Shown here: positions 10,633 to 21,293 of the stretch, in pieces
How positions within the stretch are numbered: the first letter of the stretch is position 1
How the letters are laid out: each line of letters begins with the position of its first letter
Source: Avena insularis
Taxonomy: Eukaryota > Streptophyta > Magnoliopsida > Poales > Poaceae
Assembly (NCBI GenBank): GCA_023614405.1
Contig: CM042689.1
Coordinates: forward strand, 329,878,305-329,942,304
Length of the DNA stretch: 64,000 bases
Direction: 5' to 3'
Notes under the pieces: generated by a model
What the model saw: only the letters and a program-made list of their open reading frames with translations
What the model was told of the DNA's origin: nothing
Databases searched by the model: none
Made by a program: the position numbers and the translations under genes

Positions 10633-10920
10633 GAGAACCAATACGTGGTTGGATGGTTAGGAGGGCAGTGGTACCCCCAGCCAACCATAGTTCAAACCAC
10701 AGGTTTAATGTTTTGGTGTCTCATAAAGGCGAAATATTTTTTCAGTGGGAGACGATGTTTCTGTTGATAGCGAGGCGTTTGCAGCGACTTCGTCAATCTC
10801 AACACTCGTAGGCTCAGTCTCTCGAAGGTGATCATAGGGGTAGGGTGTGCGTACACGTGTTCATAAGGATGAGTGTATGCATGCATTGTGAGCGTCTTTG
10901 TACTATATTTCTAAAAAAAA
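10633..10920 (+). mobile_element. tRNA-derived SINE (grass type) with poly(A) tail
   Basis: A 288-bp element with a tRNA-like 5' part: an A-box-like TGGATGGTTAGGA (about 10649-10661) and a B-box-like AGTTCAAACC (about 10690-10699), both needed for Pol III transcription. It ends in a short poly(A) run (CTAAAAAAAA, 10911-10920). Near-perfect 10-bp target duplications flank it: CGTCTCTACT (10623-10632) and CGACTCTACT (10921-10930). The body, with a GGTAGGGTGTGCG...GTGAGCGTCT segment, resembles a SINE common in wheat and its relatives. It is not a functional tRNA gene. Confidence 0.85.
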
Positions 10921-10930
10921 CGACTCTACT

Positions 10931-11188
10931 AATGTCTTGCTCTAATCGTATAGTATTAATGTATTATGTATATTTAAAGCTGCACCGATTTCTTGTATGG
11001 TACGACACAAGATCATACTATACCTTTTTATATCCATATAAGTTCAATGCATGTCAGTACAATGCCAAAAGTTATCCTAGCACATGAGCTCCATATTAAA
11101 AGAATCAAAAATGTGCGATAATAGGTGATGTAAGATTTCATTACCCTGTCGAATTATGAACTTGTTGTTCACGGAGTGGGCTGAGTTA
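10931..11188. other. Host flank between SINE and Helitron
   Basis: About 260 bp of AT-rich sequence with no coding region, RNA gene or recognised repeat that I can support. Confidence 0.4.
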
Positions 11189-12163
11189 TCTTTTCTCTAC
11201 TATCTAAAAAGAATTTGGGTGTTCCGTTTTCTAGGAATATTTTATTTTTTAGGGTTGGGATTTTGGGGGCAAGCTTAGAGGCTATTTGGGGGGCGAGTGA
11301 TCAGCGGCATGCGAGGATCACGCCTATGTGCGGTTCTAATTTTTAATGCGCGATGATGGAATGCAATGCAACTGACGACGGAGCGATGCGCGACGAAGGG
11401 GCGACGCAGTGGCAGAAAACGGGGGGATGTTGCCGCAGAAACGGATCTTCCGTCCCATCCAGTCTCTAATGTCGAGCATGTGCCATGGCAGTCGTCACCA
11501 AGGCAGCCCCGCGCCGGTGGCGGCCTTGGTCGCCGCCACAGAGGTAAGCAAGTTGCGGATTGAGGAGATGAGCGGTTGGTCTAGCCGGTGCTTTTCGTCC
11601 GTTGAAGATCTTGTAGATCGAGCACCACACATTCTATTTCCCAACCTCCATAGATTCTCCATGTTTCTCCCCATGTGACTTGTTTCCATGGATTCCTCCA
11701 TGTGATCTGCTTCTGTTTTTTTGCTGGACCAGATCAGCTCATGGAAACGTGAGCAGATTTGCTTTTCTCGTCTCATCTTTTCTCCACTGGCCGATGCCTT
11801 ATCTCTCTCTGTAACCGGAAGGAAAGCCCGTTTAGCATTGTTCCTGGTCCCAATCTCACGGATGCATGCGTATTTGAACTGGATTTGATCGGTTTACGGT
11901 TGTATATCTCCCCATATGTTTGGATGCACATCTATTAGTGTATTTCTTCTCCCTGTGTAATGTTTATTCCTTTTTAGTTTTCTTTGATCTGCGATATTAG
12001 AGCAATTGTAGCAACCATCTCTGTTTTTTAACGTTAGCTCGGCTAATTGATGTTTTATCATATCTTGGCTAATTGATGTTTTGTCTAATTGCTATTTTGT
12101 CATATATCAATCTCATGCTTGAAGATACAGGCATAAATTATTTGTTGACAATGCAGAAAAATT

Positions 12164-12478
12164 ATGATGACGACCAGTGGAAAACTTAAATGGCGATACG
12201 ACCAGAAGAGAGATGCTCACCTAAGCTTTCGCCAAGGCCGCTGCCGTGAGCAACGACATTGGGTACTCCGCGTCACCATAGTCGACGCGTCAAGGACAAA
12301 CCAATGGAGAAGAGCCTCCACCCTCTATGCCACCCATTATTCTAGCATGCCTGTGATCGACAACGAGGGAAGGTTCATATGCGTCACCTCGACAAAATAC
12401 AAGGCCATGCCCTCCAACGGGGTCAGTGCTTTTAATTGCTATTTCTACCTCGCATGCCTGCCATTATTTGATAAATAG
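12164..12478 (+). pseudogene. Possible captured gene fragment inside the Helitron, unrecognised
   Basis: A 104-codon open frame in a locally GC-rich stretch that follows a possible splice acceptor (TTGACAATGCAG, ending about 12155). It contains a possible donor (GGGGTCAGT) near 12420. The predicted protein is basic, with one plausible segment (ATHYSSMPVIDNEGRFICVT). I do not recognise a domain. Most likely it is a captured exon that is no longer expressed as a protein. A chance ORF remains possible. Confidence 0.25.
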
Positions 12479-12738
12479 ATTTGTGATGATAATACTATCT
12501 AGGAATTGTGCGTGTTCCACATAGATTGGATCGTCCTCGCGATATGTATATGATAATGATGGAGCTTCTGAAATTCATGTGTTTTTTGGTGAAAAGAAAA
12601 TTTGCATTGTGAAGGAATTGTTGGTATCCACTAATTTGGAATTCAGTTGTATGAAATCTTCTAATCTAATAGACATAGATTGAGCATTTGTTCAGAGTTA
12701 GGGTACACTATAATATGTTTCTTGATTGATCTGTCGAG

Positions 12739-12852
12739 CTTTGATGTATGCCAAATTCAGATATGCGCTCCATGCATTGTCTAAAAGACATAGATGCAGA
12801 ATTTGCATTCATCAAAGCATAAAAACTTTGATGTATGCCAAATTCAGATATG
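12739..12852 (+). repeat. 27-bp direct repeat, 87-bp spacing
   Basis: The stretch beginning CTTTGATGTATGCCAAATTC occurs at 12739 and again at 12826 inside the Helitron candidate, a local tandem duplication of about 87 bp of which only part is still alike. Confidence 0.6.
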
Positions 12853-13845
12853 TTTGTGTGCCAACCATATTTGTCTAAGTTAGATTTTTTTTTTTAGAAT
12901 ACTAAAGCATAAATATGCATGCATTCCGGTAACCCAGGAACTGGCTAAAACAGTTCTAGAGGAGTTGGTCTCAATAATTATGAAGTTTGTGTGGGGGTTC
13001 TTAAACCCCACATGTTGGTGTGTCGTGATGGCTGGCGTCCGAACATCCCACCAAGTTGTATTGTGCCATGGACAGGCGATAGCGGCTACGTCCAACACAC
13101 CTAGAGGGATACGTCTACGGTGTCATCTTCATGGACATGCGGCTTGCCGAGCCATGCAATGTGATTGGGCTGCTGGTGGACGGTACAACAATGTTAAAGG
13201 CAGGGCTGGACTACTTGAGGTGTAGCCAGACCTATCGCTTGTTCAGAAATTATTCTCGCTTTCTGATGGTTTGGTTATCTGATCATAGGTATGCAATTTG
13301 TGCTTGTTTATAATTTTAGCTTCTCAATGTGTGGGTGCTTGTTTCTCCTCAGCACTACAACCTGGAGAGTTTTAAATAGGATTGATATTTCTTGCGGCAA
13401 GTTCAGGAGATGCTTCTCCAAGTAGTAAGGTATGGAAGCCTATTAGTTGTTCCATCTACTTATCTACTTTTGCAAGTTCTTTGAGATATGCGAGGAGGAT
13501 GGGTGATTCTTTCGCTTGAAAAAGATGGATGGAGGATCAAGTGATTATGTGTCAAGCGTAATGTTAAAATGTGTAATATTTTTTTGATAAAACATATGCA
13601 AATCTGCATCTGCAGTCCAGGGATCCTGCTGGGTGTTCGTCGCCGCCATGGTTTCCGGCGCAATTGAGTAGCTATGAATATTAATCGGCAACCCAGTTTG
13701 GTGTCTTATTTGGTAAGAGATGCAAATAGAAAAATCTTTGTCACGATTATCTTTAGTTTCATTGGACATAGAGAATACTTCTTGACTGTATTCCAATTCC
13801 ACTCAAACTAAATAAAAATTTCTGGGACACCCGACCAGTCCGCCA

Positions 13846-13999
13846 TCGATGTCCTCGACCCCTCCACGCGGTCTGTAGAGCCGTATATCCCGCCCTTCTC
13901 TCATGTCTCTGTCGACGTCCTTGACCCTTCCCCGTTGTCCGTAGAGCCACCTATCACACTCATCTCCCATGTCGCCCTTGACTTCTCCGACGATGCATA
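13846..13999 (+). repeat. 66-bp coding-like tandem repeat in the Helitron
   Basis: Two similar units start at 13846 (TCGATGTCCTCGACCC) and 13912 (TCGACGTCCTTGACCC), with a partial third near 13972. In one frame they read as a repeated peptide with VLDPS...SVEP...SHV, ending at a TAG near 13998. This looks like the C-terminal end of a captured, proline-rich repeat protein. The source gene is unknown. Confidence 0.4.
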
Positions 14000-14991
14000 G
14001 CTTTCCCGCGCCCTCGACGGTGTCATGATCTAACTGTATCCTACGTGTGGGCTGTGGTCGAGCAATCTGTTCGGGCGAGGCAATTTGAGCCAGGTGAGGT
14101 TTGTTGCTGGGTATGCAAGGTGTTCAAAACTGCCATTTCTCGTATATATTTAATATGTGAAGAGATTATAGAGACTTACAAGAGTAGAATTGCTACTATT
14201 GCATTTCTATGATAAATTCTGTTAAGAAAACTTACGCACGTCTGGTGGCAACTGTGGTTATTAAATATCTCTTAAATAAATCATAGCCTGCTTCGGTTTT
14301 ACATGAGAGGGTATTGATAAATCATAGGGATCACAAATAATAATTTGTTACTACATCTTAGAAAAATTAGGGATGTGATTCAAAACGAATGCCACTAAAG
14401 ATCTCAGTTTTCTAGAAACTGCCACAACCTTTTTACTCTGAGTTTTTTTACTGTCAACTAAAGAACACACTGTCCTTCTAATTTGGACAAAGTTCCATTT
14501 TAGCAGTGGGGTGTATATCTGATGTATTCTTGTCATTGCAAGATTAATTAACTATATTAACATAATGGCACTCATGTTAATTTCTCCAAAAGATAGTGGC
14601 AACTGACTGAATTGACGAGTAATCTTTCCTTGGATAAAGATGGATTGACATACAGAAGTATCAGGCTCTACATTCTTTGTAGCTGACACACAATTCCTGG
14701 AGACAAATACATCGAGCCAACTTCTCCTATAGAAGACTTGTGCCGAGACATTGGAGACAATTACAATAAGCAGAAGTAACATATCATGTTTACATGTGGG
14801 ACATGAGTTTTTTGAAGTGGTTGTAGCAATACACGGGCATTTTTCCTATCTATCTTTAAAATCACATTGATTTCTTTGAATGTTTCAGGGTAGCACGCAC
14901 ATTTTGTACATGTAAAATTTCATATGTATTATATTTATATGCTCGACAAAAAACTCAATAGTCCGTGGCAACGCACGAGCACTTGTCCTAG

Positions 14992-15606
14992 TTATAGTAA
15001 TAAAAAAACGTAGAGGTTATAATCTAAAAAAACAAAGAAGTTCAGCGTAAAGTATATTTGGCTCCCGAAATCTAGTGATCCCTTTATATTAAAAAAATCA
15101 AAATCATATTTATAAGTTTTTAAAAGATGAACAATTCTGGACATTGTCAATGATATATGCTACAAGCATGCAAAATGGCAACACGATATTCTTTTTATTA
15201 TGGGCTACATAAAGATGACAAAAATTATTGTTCTCTTTAGATTTGAAAATGTGAGAACTCGGATCCACATTTTTGTTATTTTTGTGCGGCTTAAAAATAC
15301 AAATTATTTTCAATTGATAGTTTGCATGTTAATTTTATTTTAACTTTTACCTTAAGAAAATAATTTTCGATTTTCTTTTAAGAAAAGTGATCACACCCAC
15401 ATGCACCGAATCTCCACTCGAAGTTCAGATCTCAGAGGATATTTTATGAGAAGTAAGAGCAACTCCAACAGAAGTTGGAAAACACCACGCGCGAAAAATA
15501 ACCATCAATATAACGCGCATGCGGATGTTTTTCCATCTCCAGCAGACGCGCAATAATTTTGGACGAGCGAAACAAATTTTGGCGCGCGTTAGATTGTCCC
15601 CCTGCA
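14992..15606. other. Host island between Helitron and Gypsy-2
   Basis: AT-rich to about 15450. It then changes to a segment starting GAGCAACTCCAACAG (15457) with GCGCGC-rich sequence and a second CATCTCCAGCAGACGCG motif. This kind of end is common in Triticeae DNA transposon remnants, but no partner inverted repeat is visible. No gene is seen. The sequence continues right of Gypsy-2 at 28307. Confidence 0.35.
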
Positions 15607-16154
15607 TGTCGTGGTATTGCCGACGAGTACGACATGGAGGGGTCCTCACAGTGCGTGTTTAGAGACGTGGGGTAAGGCGGACGGTTGACGGGTACGAGGT
15701 AACACAGCTTACCCAGGTTCAGATCCCACGACGGTGGCGGAATCCTACTCCTGCTATAAATCACTATAAGGGCAATACGGCGAATTCTGAGAGATAGGTT
15801 ATTGTCTTGAGGTGACTAGAGAGTCTAAGTTATCGTCTGAGATTGTGCTCTAAAGGCCCCCATAGGTCCGACTTATATAGTCGCCAGATCCTAGGGTTAC
15901 AGAAAAAAGTCCTAGCCGGACAGGTTACAGAGTCCTACACCGTCTATCACTAGTCTTATGTATCTTCCACTCCAAGGCTCCAGGTACGCTGGTGACTCCA
16001 CCGTAGCCTTCCTTTATCCGGCATGGGCCTCCCTTCTGGATCCACCTAACTGGGCCGCCCAGCAGGCCATAGGCCATGCTACCGACTATGGGTCACCCGG
16101 GTTAGTCGGATAAGAGACATGCTATGAGGATACCCATATAGCATATCCCCAACA
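15607..16154 (-). repeat. 3' LTR of Gypsy-2 (548 bp)
   Basis: On the plus strand it begins TGTCGTGGTATTGCCG and ends CATATCCCCAACA. Nearly identical to 27756-28301, with scattered single-base changes and a few small indels, so the insertion is comparatively young. Confidence 0.93.
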
Positions 16155-16167
16155 GTAGCCCCAGGAG
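16155..16167 (-). other. Polypurine tract of Gypsy-2
   Basis: The minus strand reads CTCCTGGGGCTAC immediately before the 3' LTR start. GTAGCCCC-type copies of this motif recur in the tandem array at 18761-19165. Confidence 0.75.
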
Positions 16168-16584
16168 AACTCCGAGATCTTGCGCCGTCTTGCCTCTTCA
16201 CGTGGAATGCTCCGTCTAGATGGATGTCGGCAAATCGTCAAGCAATATCTTGTAGTCCTCCCAAAGAACCCTGGAAGGTTTTTCTCTGTTTTCGATTTGT
16301 AAGTCATAGAAATGTTGAATCTTCCATCGTACTCTTCCGTAGTCGGATTCAATCCGTCCATGCCGGAATCTTCGATGCGATGGCTCATCTACCATGTCAG
16401 TTATGACGACGTAGGCTTAGGTCAGCGATGCCTCGTAACTCACACATGCAGAGAACGCAATCATATCTGATTTTCCCGCGCGAGCTATACGAACCGTTGG
16501 CGGCGGTTGGAGACGTGGCGAAATTACGCATACGTTCACGAACACGTCGTACCACGCCGTCTTGCGAATCTTGACGCAGAGTAA

Positions 16585-16592
16585 GATAAATA
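16585..16592 (+). promoter_or_regulatory. Possible TATA box of the antisense gene
   Basis: GATAAATA lies about 150 bp before the ATG at 16738. A pyrimidine-rich leader with an AAACCCTAG motif follows, typical of a plant 5' UTR. The position is inferred. Confidence 0.35.
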
Positions 16593-16737
16593 GTAATCGT
16601 GGGACACTTGCCACTTTTTACCCCATTCTCTCGCGTCATCGTCTTTTTCCTCCAGCCGCACGCCTCCTCGAGCTCTCCGCAGAAAACCTCGAAAACCCTA
16701 GCCTTCCTCGGTGTCATCCGCACCCTTCCAGCTCTCC

Positions 16738-19700
16738 ATGGCCAGCAGCAGTTCCTCCCCGTCGATGGCGGCGTCGAGCGAAGCCACGACGAATCCGGCA
16801 AGCTCCGTCGTCGTGCCCCCAGAGGGCCTGGTCATCCCCGCGTCGGCGGTGATTGAAACCACCGGCGGTGACCACAATCTGGCGGCGCTAGAGCCTCTAG
16901 AAGAAGAGCCAGACTCGCACAAGGCGGCCAGCGGCTCGAAATCACCGACGCGACATCCAAGAGATGGTCGAAGGCTACCTCCCTCTGACGGAGGGGCTCT
17001 TTGGCGGGCGGCCAGGCGAGGTGACACCTTCTCCCCAAGACGGAGAAAAGGTGTACCTCAAGGCTCAGCTGGTACGCGGAGTTTCTCTGCCCATCTCCCA
17101 CTTCTTTCTGTCCGTCTTGAACCACTACAAGGTCCAAACCCATAACCTCTCCCCCAATAGCATCTTAGTGCTTAGCAACTTCGCGGCACTTTGTGAGGGT
17201 TACCTAGGGATTAGGCCTAGGTTAGACTTGTTCGTGTACTTCTTCACCGTCAAACGTGAAGCCGGACATAGTAGGGAGGAGCTTAGGAACTGCGGCACCA
17301 TAAGCTTCAAGATCCGACCTGGCCGGTGGTTCCCCGACATCGTCGGCCACGAGTCGTGCAAAAACTTGCAGCAGACGTACTTCTACGGCCCCGACATTCC
17401 TTTGGCGGGCCGAGAAGTGACGTACCCGGAATTCGTGGATGGAGCCGCCGCTGAAGTTTCCACATGGAGATCCCATGCCTCCCTTCCCTCCGACCTCGAC
17501 GCTTCTCGCGCAATAAGGCGGATCGAGTGGTTCAATGAGCAGGTTTGACCGGCTTGGACCTAGCCATGTGCTGGTTCATCAGGCGAATCCAACCTCTGCA
17601 GCACCGCGCGAAGTTCATGCACGAGTACACCAGTGATCGAAGGGATACCCTACGGATCTCCGTGGATAACTTCTCGAGCGACTCCGTCAAGCTCCGCCTT
17701 AAGGACATCGTCAAGGTGAAGGATAAGAAGCGTGGCTTCACCATCACCTGCGACATGTACGTAGACGGCAAGTGTCCAAAGGTAGGTATTTATTTTCCGT
17801 GTATGACATTGCTCCAGTTTTTCCGTCTTACCAATACCATCTTATCTAACATGGTGATTTCTCACTTAACAGCTTAGCGATCTAGATGAGGACAACTTGG
17901 CTGCCCAAATCTATGATCCTAAGATGAAGGAAGTCACGGTCGTGTCCGACGACGATGTCCCGTTGGCGCGAAAGCGGAAGAGCTCCACCTCTGATGCTAC
18001 CGACGGAGGCAAGAAGAAGAAGACGAAGGGTGGAGCCTCCAAGAAGACTACCGCCGCCCTGGAGGCGGAAAAGAGAAAAGCCACCGGGATTTTTGCGAAA
18101 GCACCCCCCTAGTGTAAGCCTCTCATTCTCCGACATTGTCTGTTTATCTGTCTTGTTCCTGTACTTATGCACTTTGCACGTTTCAGGAAGAAAGCCACGA
18201 CCAGCCTCAAGAAGTCCTCCAAGACTCTTGGGGCTTCTAGAAATATCAAAGATATGCTGCATCGCGACTCCTCCCCCGCCATTGCCCTGCTACTCCTGCC
18301 GTCAGGCCCTCCTCTGCTCCGACAAGCTCTCAAGTCCAGGAGGCACCAGGCCCTTCCGCCATGGAAGTGGATTACAGCGCCTCTCTGAGCCTCGTTGTTG
18401 TCGTGAGCGGCGACGGAGAGCGCTGCTCTTCAAATGGTGAAGCTCGGCTAAGGATGCCATCGGTGGCGGCAAGGCGGTGGTGGAGCTGGTACCTCTGCCG
18501 AAGGCCTCGCCTCCTCGAAACCCTTTGAGTTCCCAAAGATATTTTACACGGCGTTTACTGAGTAACACTACTATATGGTTCTTTGGAGGAGTGTCGTCAT
18601 CTCCAACGTGCGGCCTTGAGGAGCTACTCCGACAAGCGGATATCTTGCAAGGAAATAGCATTTCCTTCGGCAAGCTGCTAGCCGAGAGTGCTACAAACCT
18701 CAAGATTATTGCACTTGTAAGTTTTTTACTTTGCCTTTTGCATTTCATATGAGTATCCCACTGTAGCCCCCGAGGATGTAGACGGAAAACCATAGGTTTT
18801 GTATCTATATGCTCTAAGAGTGACTAAGTTAGAAAAAACTCTCACTGTAGCCCCCAAGCATTTAGATGGAACATACTATTCCGACTAGATGCTTTAATAG
18901 TAGCATACGCAGTGTTCATAATTTTCAATGTTGTAGCCCCCAAGCCTCTAGTTGTAACTGAATTAGTTCCGACTAGATGCTTTAAAGAAAAGCTAAGCAG
19001 TTTCTGAGTTAAAAACTTTATACTGTAGCCCCCAAGCGTCTAATCGAGAACTGAACTAGCTCCGACTAGATGCTTAAAGAAAAGCTAAGCATATTGATAA
19101 GTTAAAAACTCTCGCTGTAGCCCTCGAGCATCTAGGTGGAAAGTCTCCGACTAGAAGCTCCAAGCAGACCAAACAACGATTTAACTTTGTATTTGTTTCC
19201 ACAGAACGAGAATGCTCGGAGGGGCATGGCCAACGACAAGTACCAGAAGATGCGCGCAGATCGTGAAGCCGAAAAGGGTAAAACTACCATCTTGAAGGAA
19301 CAGATCATCAAAAACAAGAGTCTGTTTTCTTATTGCGCATTTCCGTCCTACTTTTATGCCCATAATCTCCGAGTACTCACTGTGTACTTTGTTTTCTCTG
19401 ACTTGCAGAACATGTCGCCAAGGCCAAGGACATTGTCGAGCAGTCCAAGCACATCCAGCAGCTGGACAGCGAGAACAAGATCCTGAAGGAGGAGAGGAAG
19501 GAGATGCTGAAGATGCACGAGGATTCCATGAAAGCCCTGCAGGATTCTGCCTCCGCGGAGATCAATCGCTTGAAGGAGGAGCTTGCGATCCTAAAGGATC
19601 AGAAGCAAGCTACTGATGAGCAAAACCATCGCCATAGCGAGGTGTTTAAGCTCCTCCAACAAGAGAAGGAATCCTTGGCGGACACCCTTTGGTAGGCCAA

Positions 19701-20321
19701 GGCCAACATCTTCAGTAAGTTGCCTCCGCCTTGTATTTCTGTAAGTCTGGATACTTAGAGTTTATTGAACTCATGCGCTCCTTGTCGGAATTTGCAACTC
19801 CTATGGGTTTAACCCACTCGCCTCCTTCGGACAAGGAATGTATGGTTCCTGCCGGCAATTTAATCAACACCTCCATTACCCAAGCCAAGGAGATTACCAA
19901 GCCCCTCCAGATATATATCAAGGCATCGGACTCCGTGATGAAGTACTCGGAGATCCTGCGCCGAGCCCCCAAGCGTGTCACGAGCTGGAAAGCTTCATGT
20001 GCACGGGCTGGCGCAAGGATGGCGCTGTCTATGGTGAAGGCACACTATGAAGATGCCGACATCCACACGGTGACCTCTGGCATCCCCGACGTGGATGATG
20101 ACGGCAAAGAGATTGATCACGAAGCCATCCTGTCATCACTCGCGGGTTATGACACCAGAGTTGCCGAGTTGGTGGACGTTGATGTCTTCGTGCCCAGGAA
20201 CATCATCAATGACGTCAACCAAGATTCCTCCGAGTCCCATCACAGCGCCGACGTTGAGGGTGATTCTCCGAGTCCCATCATTTATCATATAAGAGGTACA
20301 CAATTAGATAAAAAATGCTAA
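16738..20321 (+). pseudogene. Antisense spliced gene of Gypsy-2 with Transposase_28-type domain
   Basis: A multi-exon gene on the strand opposite gag-pol, between the 3' LTR and integrase. Start chosen at MASSSSSPSMAASSEAT. Exon 1 holds the 'putative gypsy type transposon' domain (Transposase_28/PF04195-like): VSLPISHFFLSVLNHYKVQ, NFAALCEGYLGIRP, FVYFFTVKRE, GTISFKIRPGRWFPD. Exon 2 is acidic then lysine-rich (RKRKSS, KKKKTKG), a possible nuclear signal. Later exons form a long coiled coil (NKILKEERKEMLKMHEDSMK, EINRLKEELAILKDQKQATD) and an acidic C-terminus, VDVDVFVPRNIINDVNQDSS. Introns fit at 17782-17872, 18114-18187, 18717-19204 and about 19319-19408. Frameshifts near 16940 and 17545, a stop near 18112, and TAG at 19693 show it is broken. 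Function is unknown in the family. Confidence 0.75.
18761..19165 (+). repeat. PPT-like tandem array, five units of 84-92 bp, in an intron of the antisense gene
   Basis: The motif TGTAGCCCCCAAGC or a close variant starts units at about 18761, 18845, 18931, 19023 and 19115. Units also share TCCGACTAGATGCTT and AAAGCTAAGCA segments. On the element's own strand the motif is CTTGGGGGCTACA, nearly the same as the PPT at the 3' LTR. The array lies wholly within the inferred intron 18717-19204. Confidence 0.85.
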
Positions 20322-21103
20322 GTGTAGAAAGGACGTAGCTGTGCTATATTCCATGGTCGATCAAGCTCCGGGTAGTCGTCATCCGCGTCACGTCGCTTAC
20401 GCTTATGATCCTTGTTGGGTCTATCCTTGAGTTCACGATTGTCAACAAGGTAGTAAGACCCATTGAGCAGCGCCTTACTTATGATGAACGGTCCTTCCCA
20501 TGGCGGGGATAATTTGTGTGACTTCTTATGCTTAAGTCGGAGCACCAAATCCCCCTCTTTAAACAAGCGATGCCGAACGCGGCGACTATGGTAGCTGCAT
20601 AGCTTCTGCTGGTATATGGCGGATCTTTGGCATGCCAAAACGCGCTCCTCCTCGAGAAGGTCCACATCTAGGCATCTGGATTCTTCAGCGTCATCTTCGT
20701 CGTAGGCGGCAACTCTTGGTGCATCGTGGAGGATGTCGGAAGGTAGGATGGCTTCTGCTCCATATACCATGAAGTAAGGGGTGTAGCCGGTGGATCTGTT
20801 GGGTGTAGTTCGTAAACTCCACAACACAGATGGTAATTCTTCCGCCCAGGCTCCAGCTGCTCTGTGTAGCGGTGCCTCAAGACCTGGCTTGATTCCCTGC
20901 AGAATTAATCCATTGGCTCGCTCAACCTGACCATTCGATTGTGGGTGTGCCACAGATGCAAGGTCAAGTCGGATGCCTTTGTCCCAACAATAGGCCTCCA
21001 CTTCTCCGAGTGACAAGTTGCTTCCGTTGTCGGTGATGATGCTATGTGGGAGACCAAATCTCACCACTAGATCCCGGACGAACACGAGGCGATTGCCCAT
21101 CAA
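20318..21103 (-). CDS. Gypsy-2 integrase, catalytic core C-terminal part and tail
   Basis: Integrase inserts the cDNA into the chromosome. The 261-residue open stretch starts after a frameshift. It has the second catalytic Asp in ITDNGSN, the Glu in NGQVERANG after AHPQ, and then the C-terminal region with a KEGDLVLRLKHKK-type and PPWEGPFIISKAL motif (GPY/F module). The first catalytic Asp is in the neighbouring frame at 21042-21251 (AVWGLDMVGPL). The frame ends only a few bases from the end of the antisense gene (20321), so the two are tail to tail and overlap slightly. Confidence 0.88.
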   Translation of the reverse strand: MMGNRLVFVRDLVVRFGLPHSIITDNGSNLSLGEVEAYCWDKGIRLDLASVAHPQSNGQVERANGLILQGIKPGLEAPLHRAAGAWAEELPSVLWSLRTTPNRSTGYTPYFMVYGAEAILPSDILHDAPRVAAYDEDDAEESRCLDVDLLEEERVLACQRSAIYQQKLCSYHSRRVRHRLFKEGDLVLRLKHKKSHKLSPPWEGPFIISKALLNGSYYLVDNRELKDRPNKDHKRKRRDADDDYPELDRPWNIAQLRPFYT

Positions 21104-21251
21104 GCTTTCTAATGGGTTTAGCTTCTATCCATTTGGTGAATTTTTCAACTGCTACAAGCAAATGCGTAAATCCACACGGTGCCGTCTGTAACGGTCCCAC
21201 CATGTCTAGCCCCCAGACTGCAAACGACCAAGTTATTGGTATTGTTCGCAA
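21042..21251 (-). pseudogene. Gypsy-2 integrase core N-terminal part (frameshifted)
   Basis: Contains AVWGLDMVGPLQTAPCGF and VAVEKFTKWIEAKPI, the start of the rve integrase core with its first catalytic Asp. A frameshift near 21100 separates it from the rest of the core at 20318-21103. Confidence 0.8.
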
Positions 21252-21293
21252 TTCTTCAGCAGGAACATGTGGTTGTCGGGCATAATACTGGCA

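Larger units (their letters stand above)
11189..14991 (+). mobile_element. Non-autonomous Helitron candidate (3.8 kb)
   Basis: The 3' end has the Helitron signature: a short hairpin (CGTGGCAACGCACG, about 14964-14977) about 10 nt before a terminal CTAG (14988-14991), followed by T. A plausible 5' end is TCTTTTCTCTACTATC at 11189, preceded by A, which fits insertion between A and T. There are no terminal inverted repeats and no target duplication. No Rep/helicase is encoded, so it would depend on another element. The interior is a mosaic of GC-rich pieces and AT-rich, intron-like stretches, as in gene-capturing plant Helitrons. The 3' end is well supported; the 5' end is a best guess. Confidence 0.6.

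Noticed and set aside
10640..10705. A functional tRNA gene
   Set aside because: No cloverleaf or acceptor stem. The A- and B-box-like motifs belong to a SINE with poly(A) tail and target duplications.
15457..15606. DNA transposon end (GAGCAACTCCAACAG)
   Set aside because: No matching inverted end or target duplication could be found on the other side of Gypsy-2, so only a remnant note was kept.
16397..17145. Minus-strand ORFs opposite the antisense gene start
   Set aside because: They overlap the well-supported exon 1 on the plus strand, have no domain, and lie in the untranslated 3' part of Gypsy-2.
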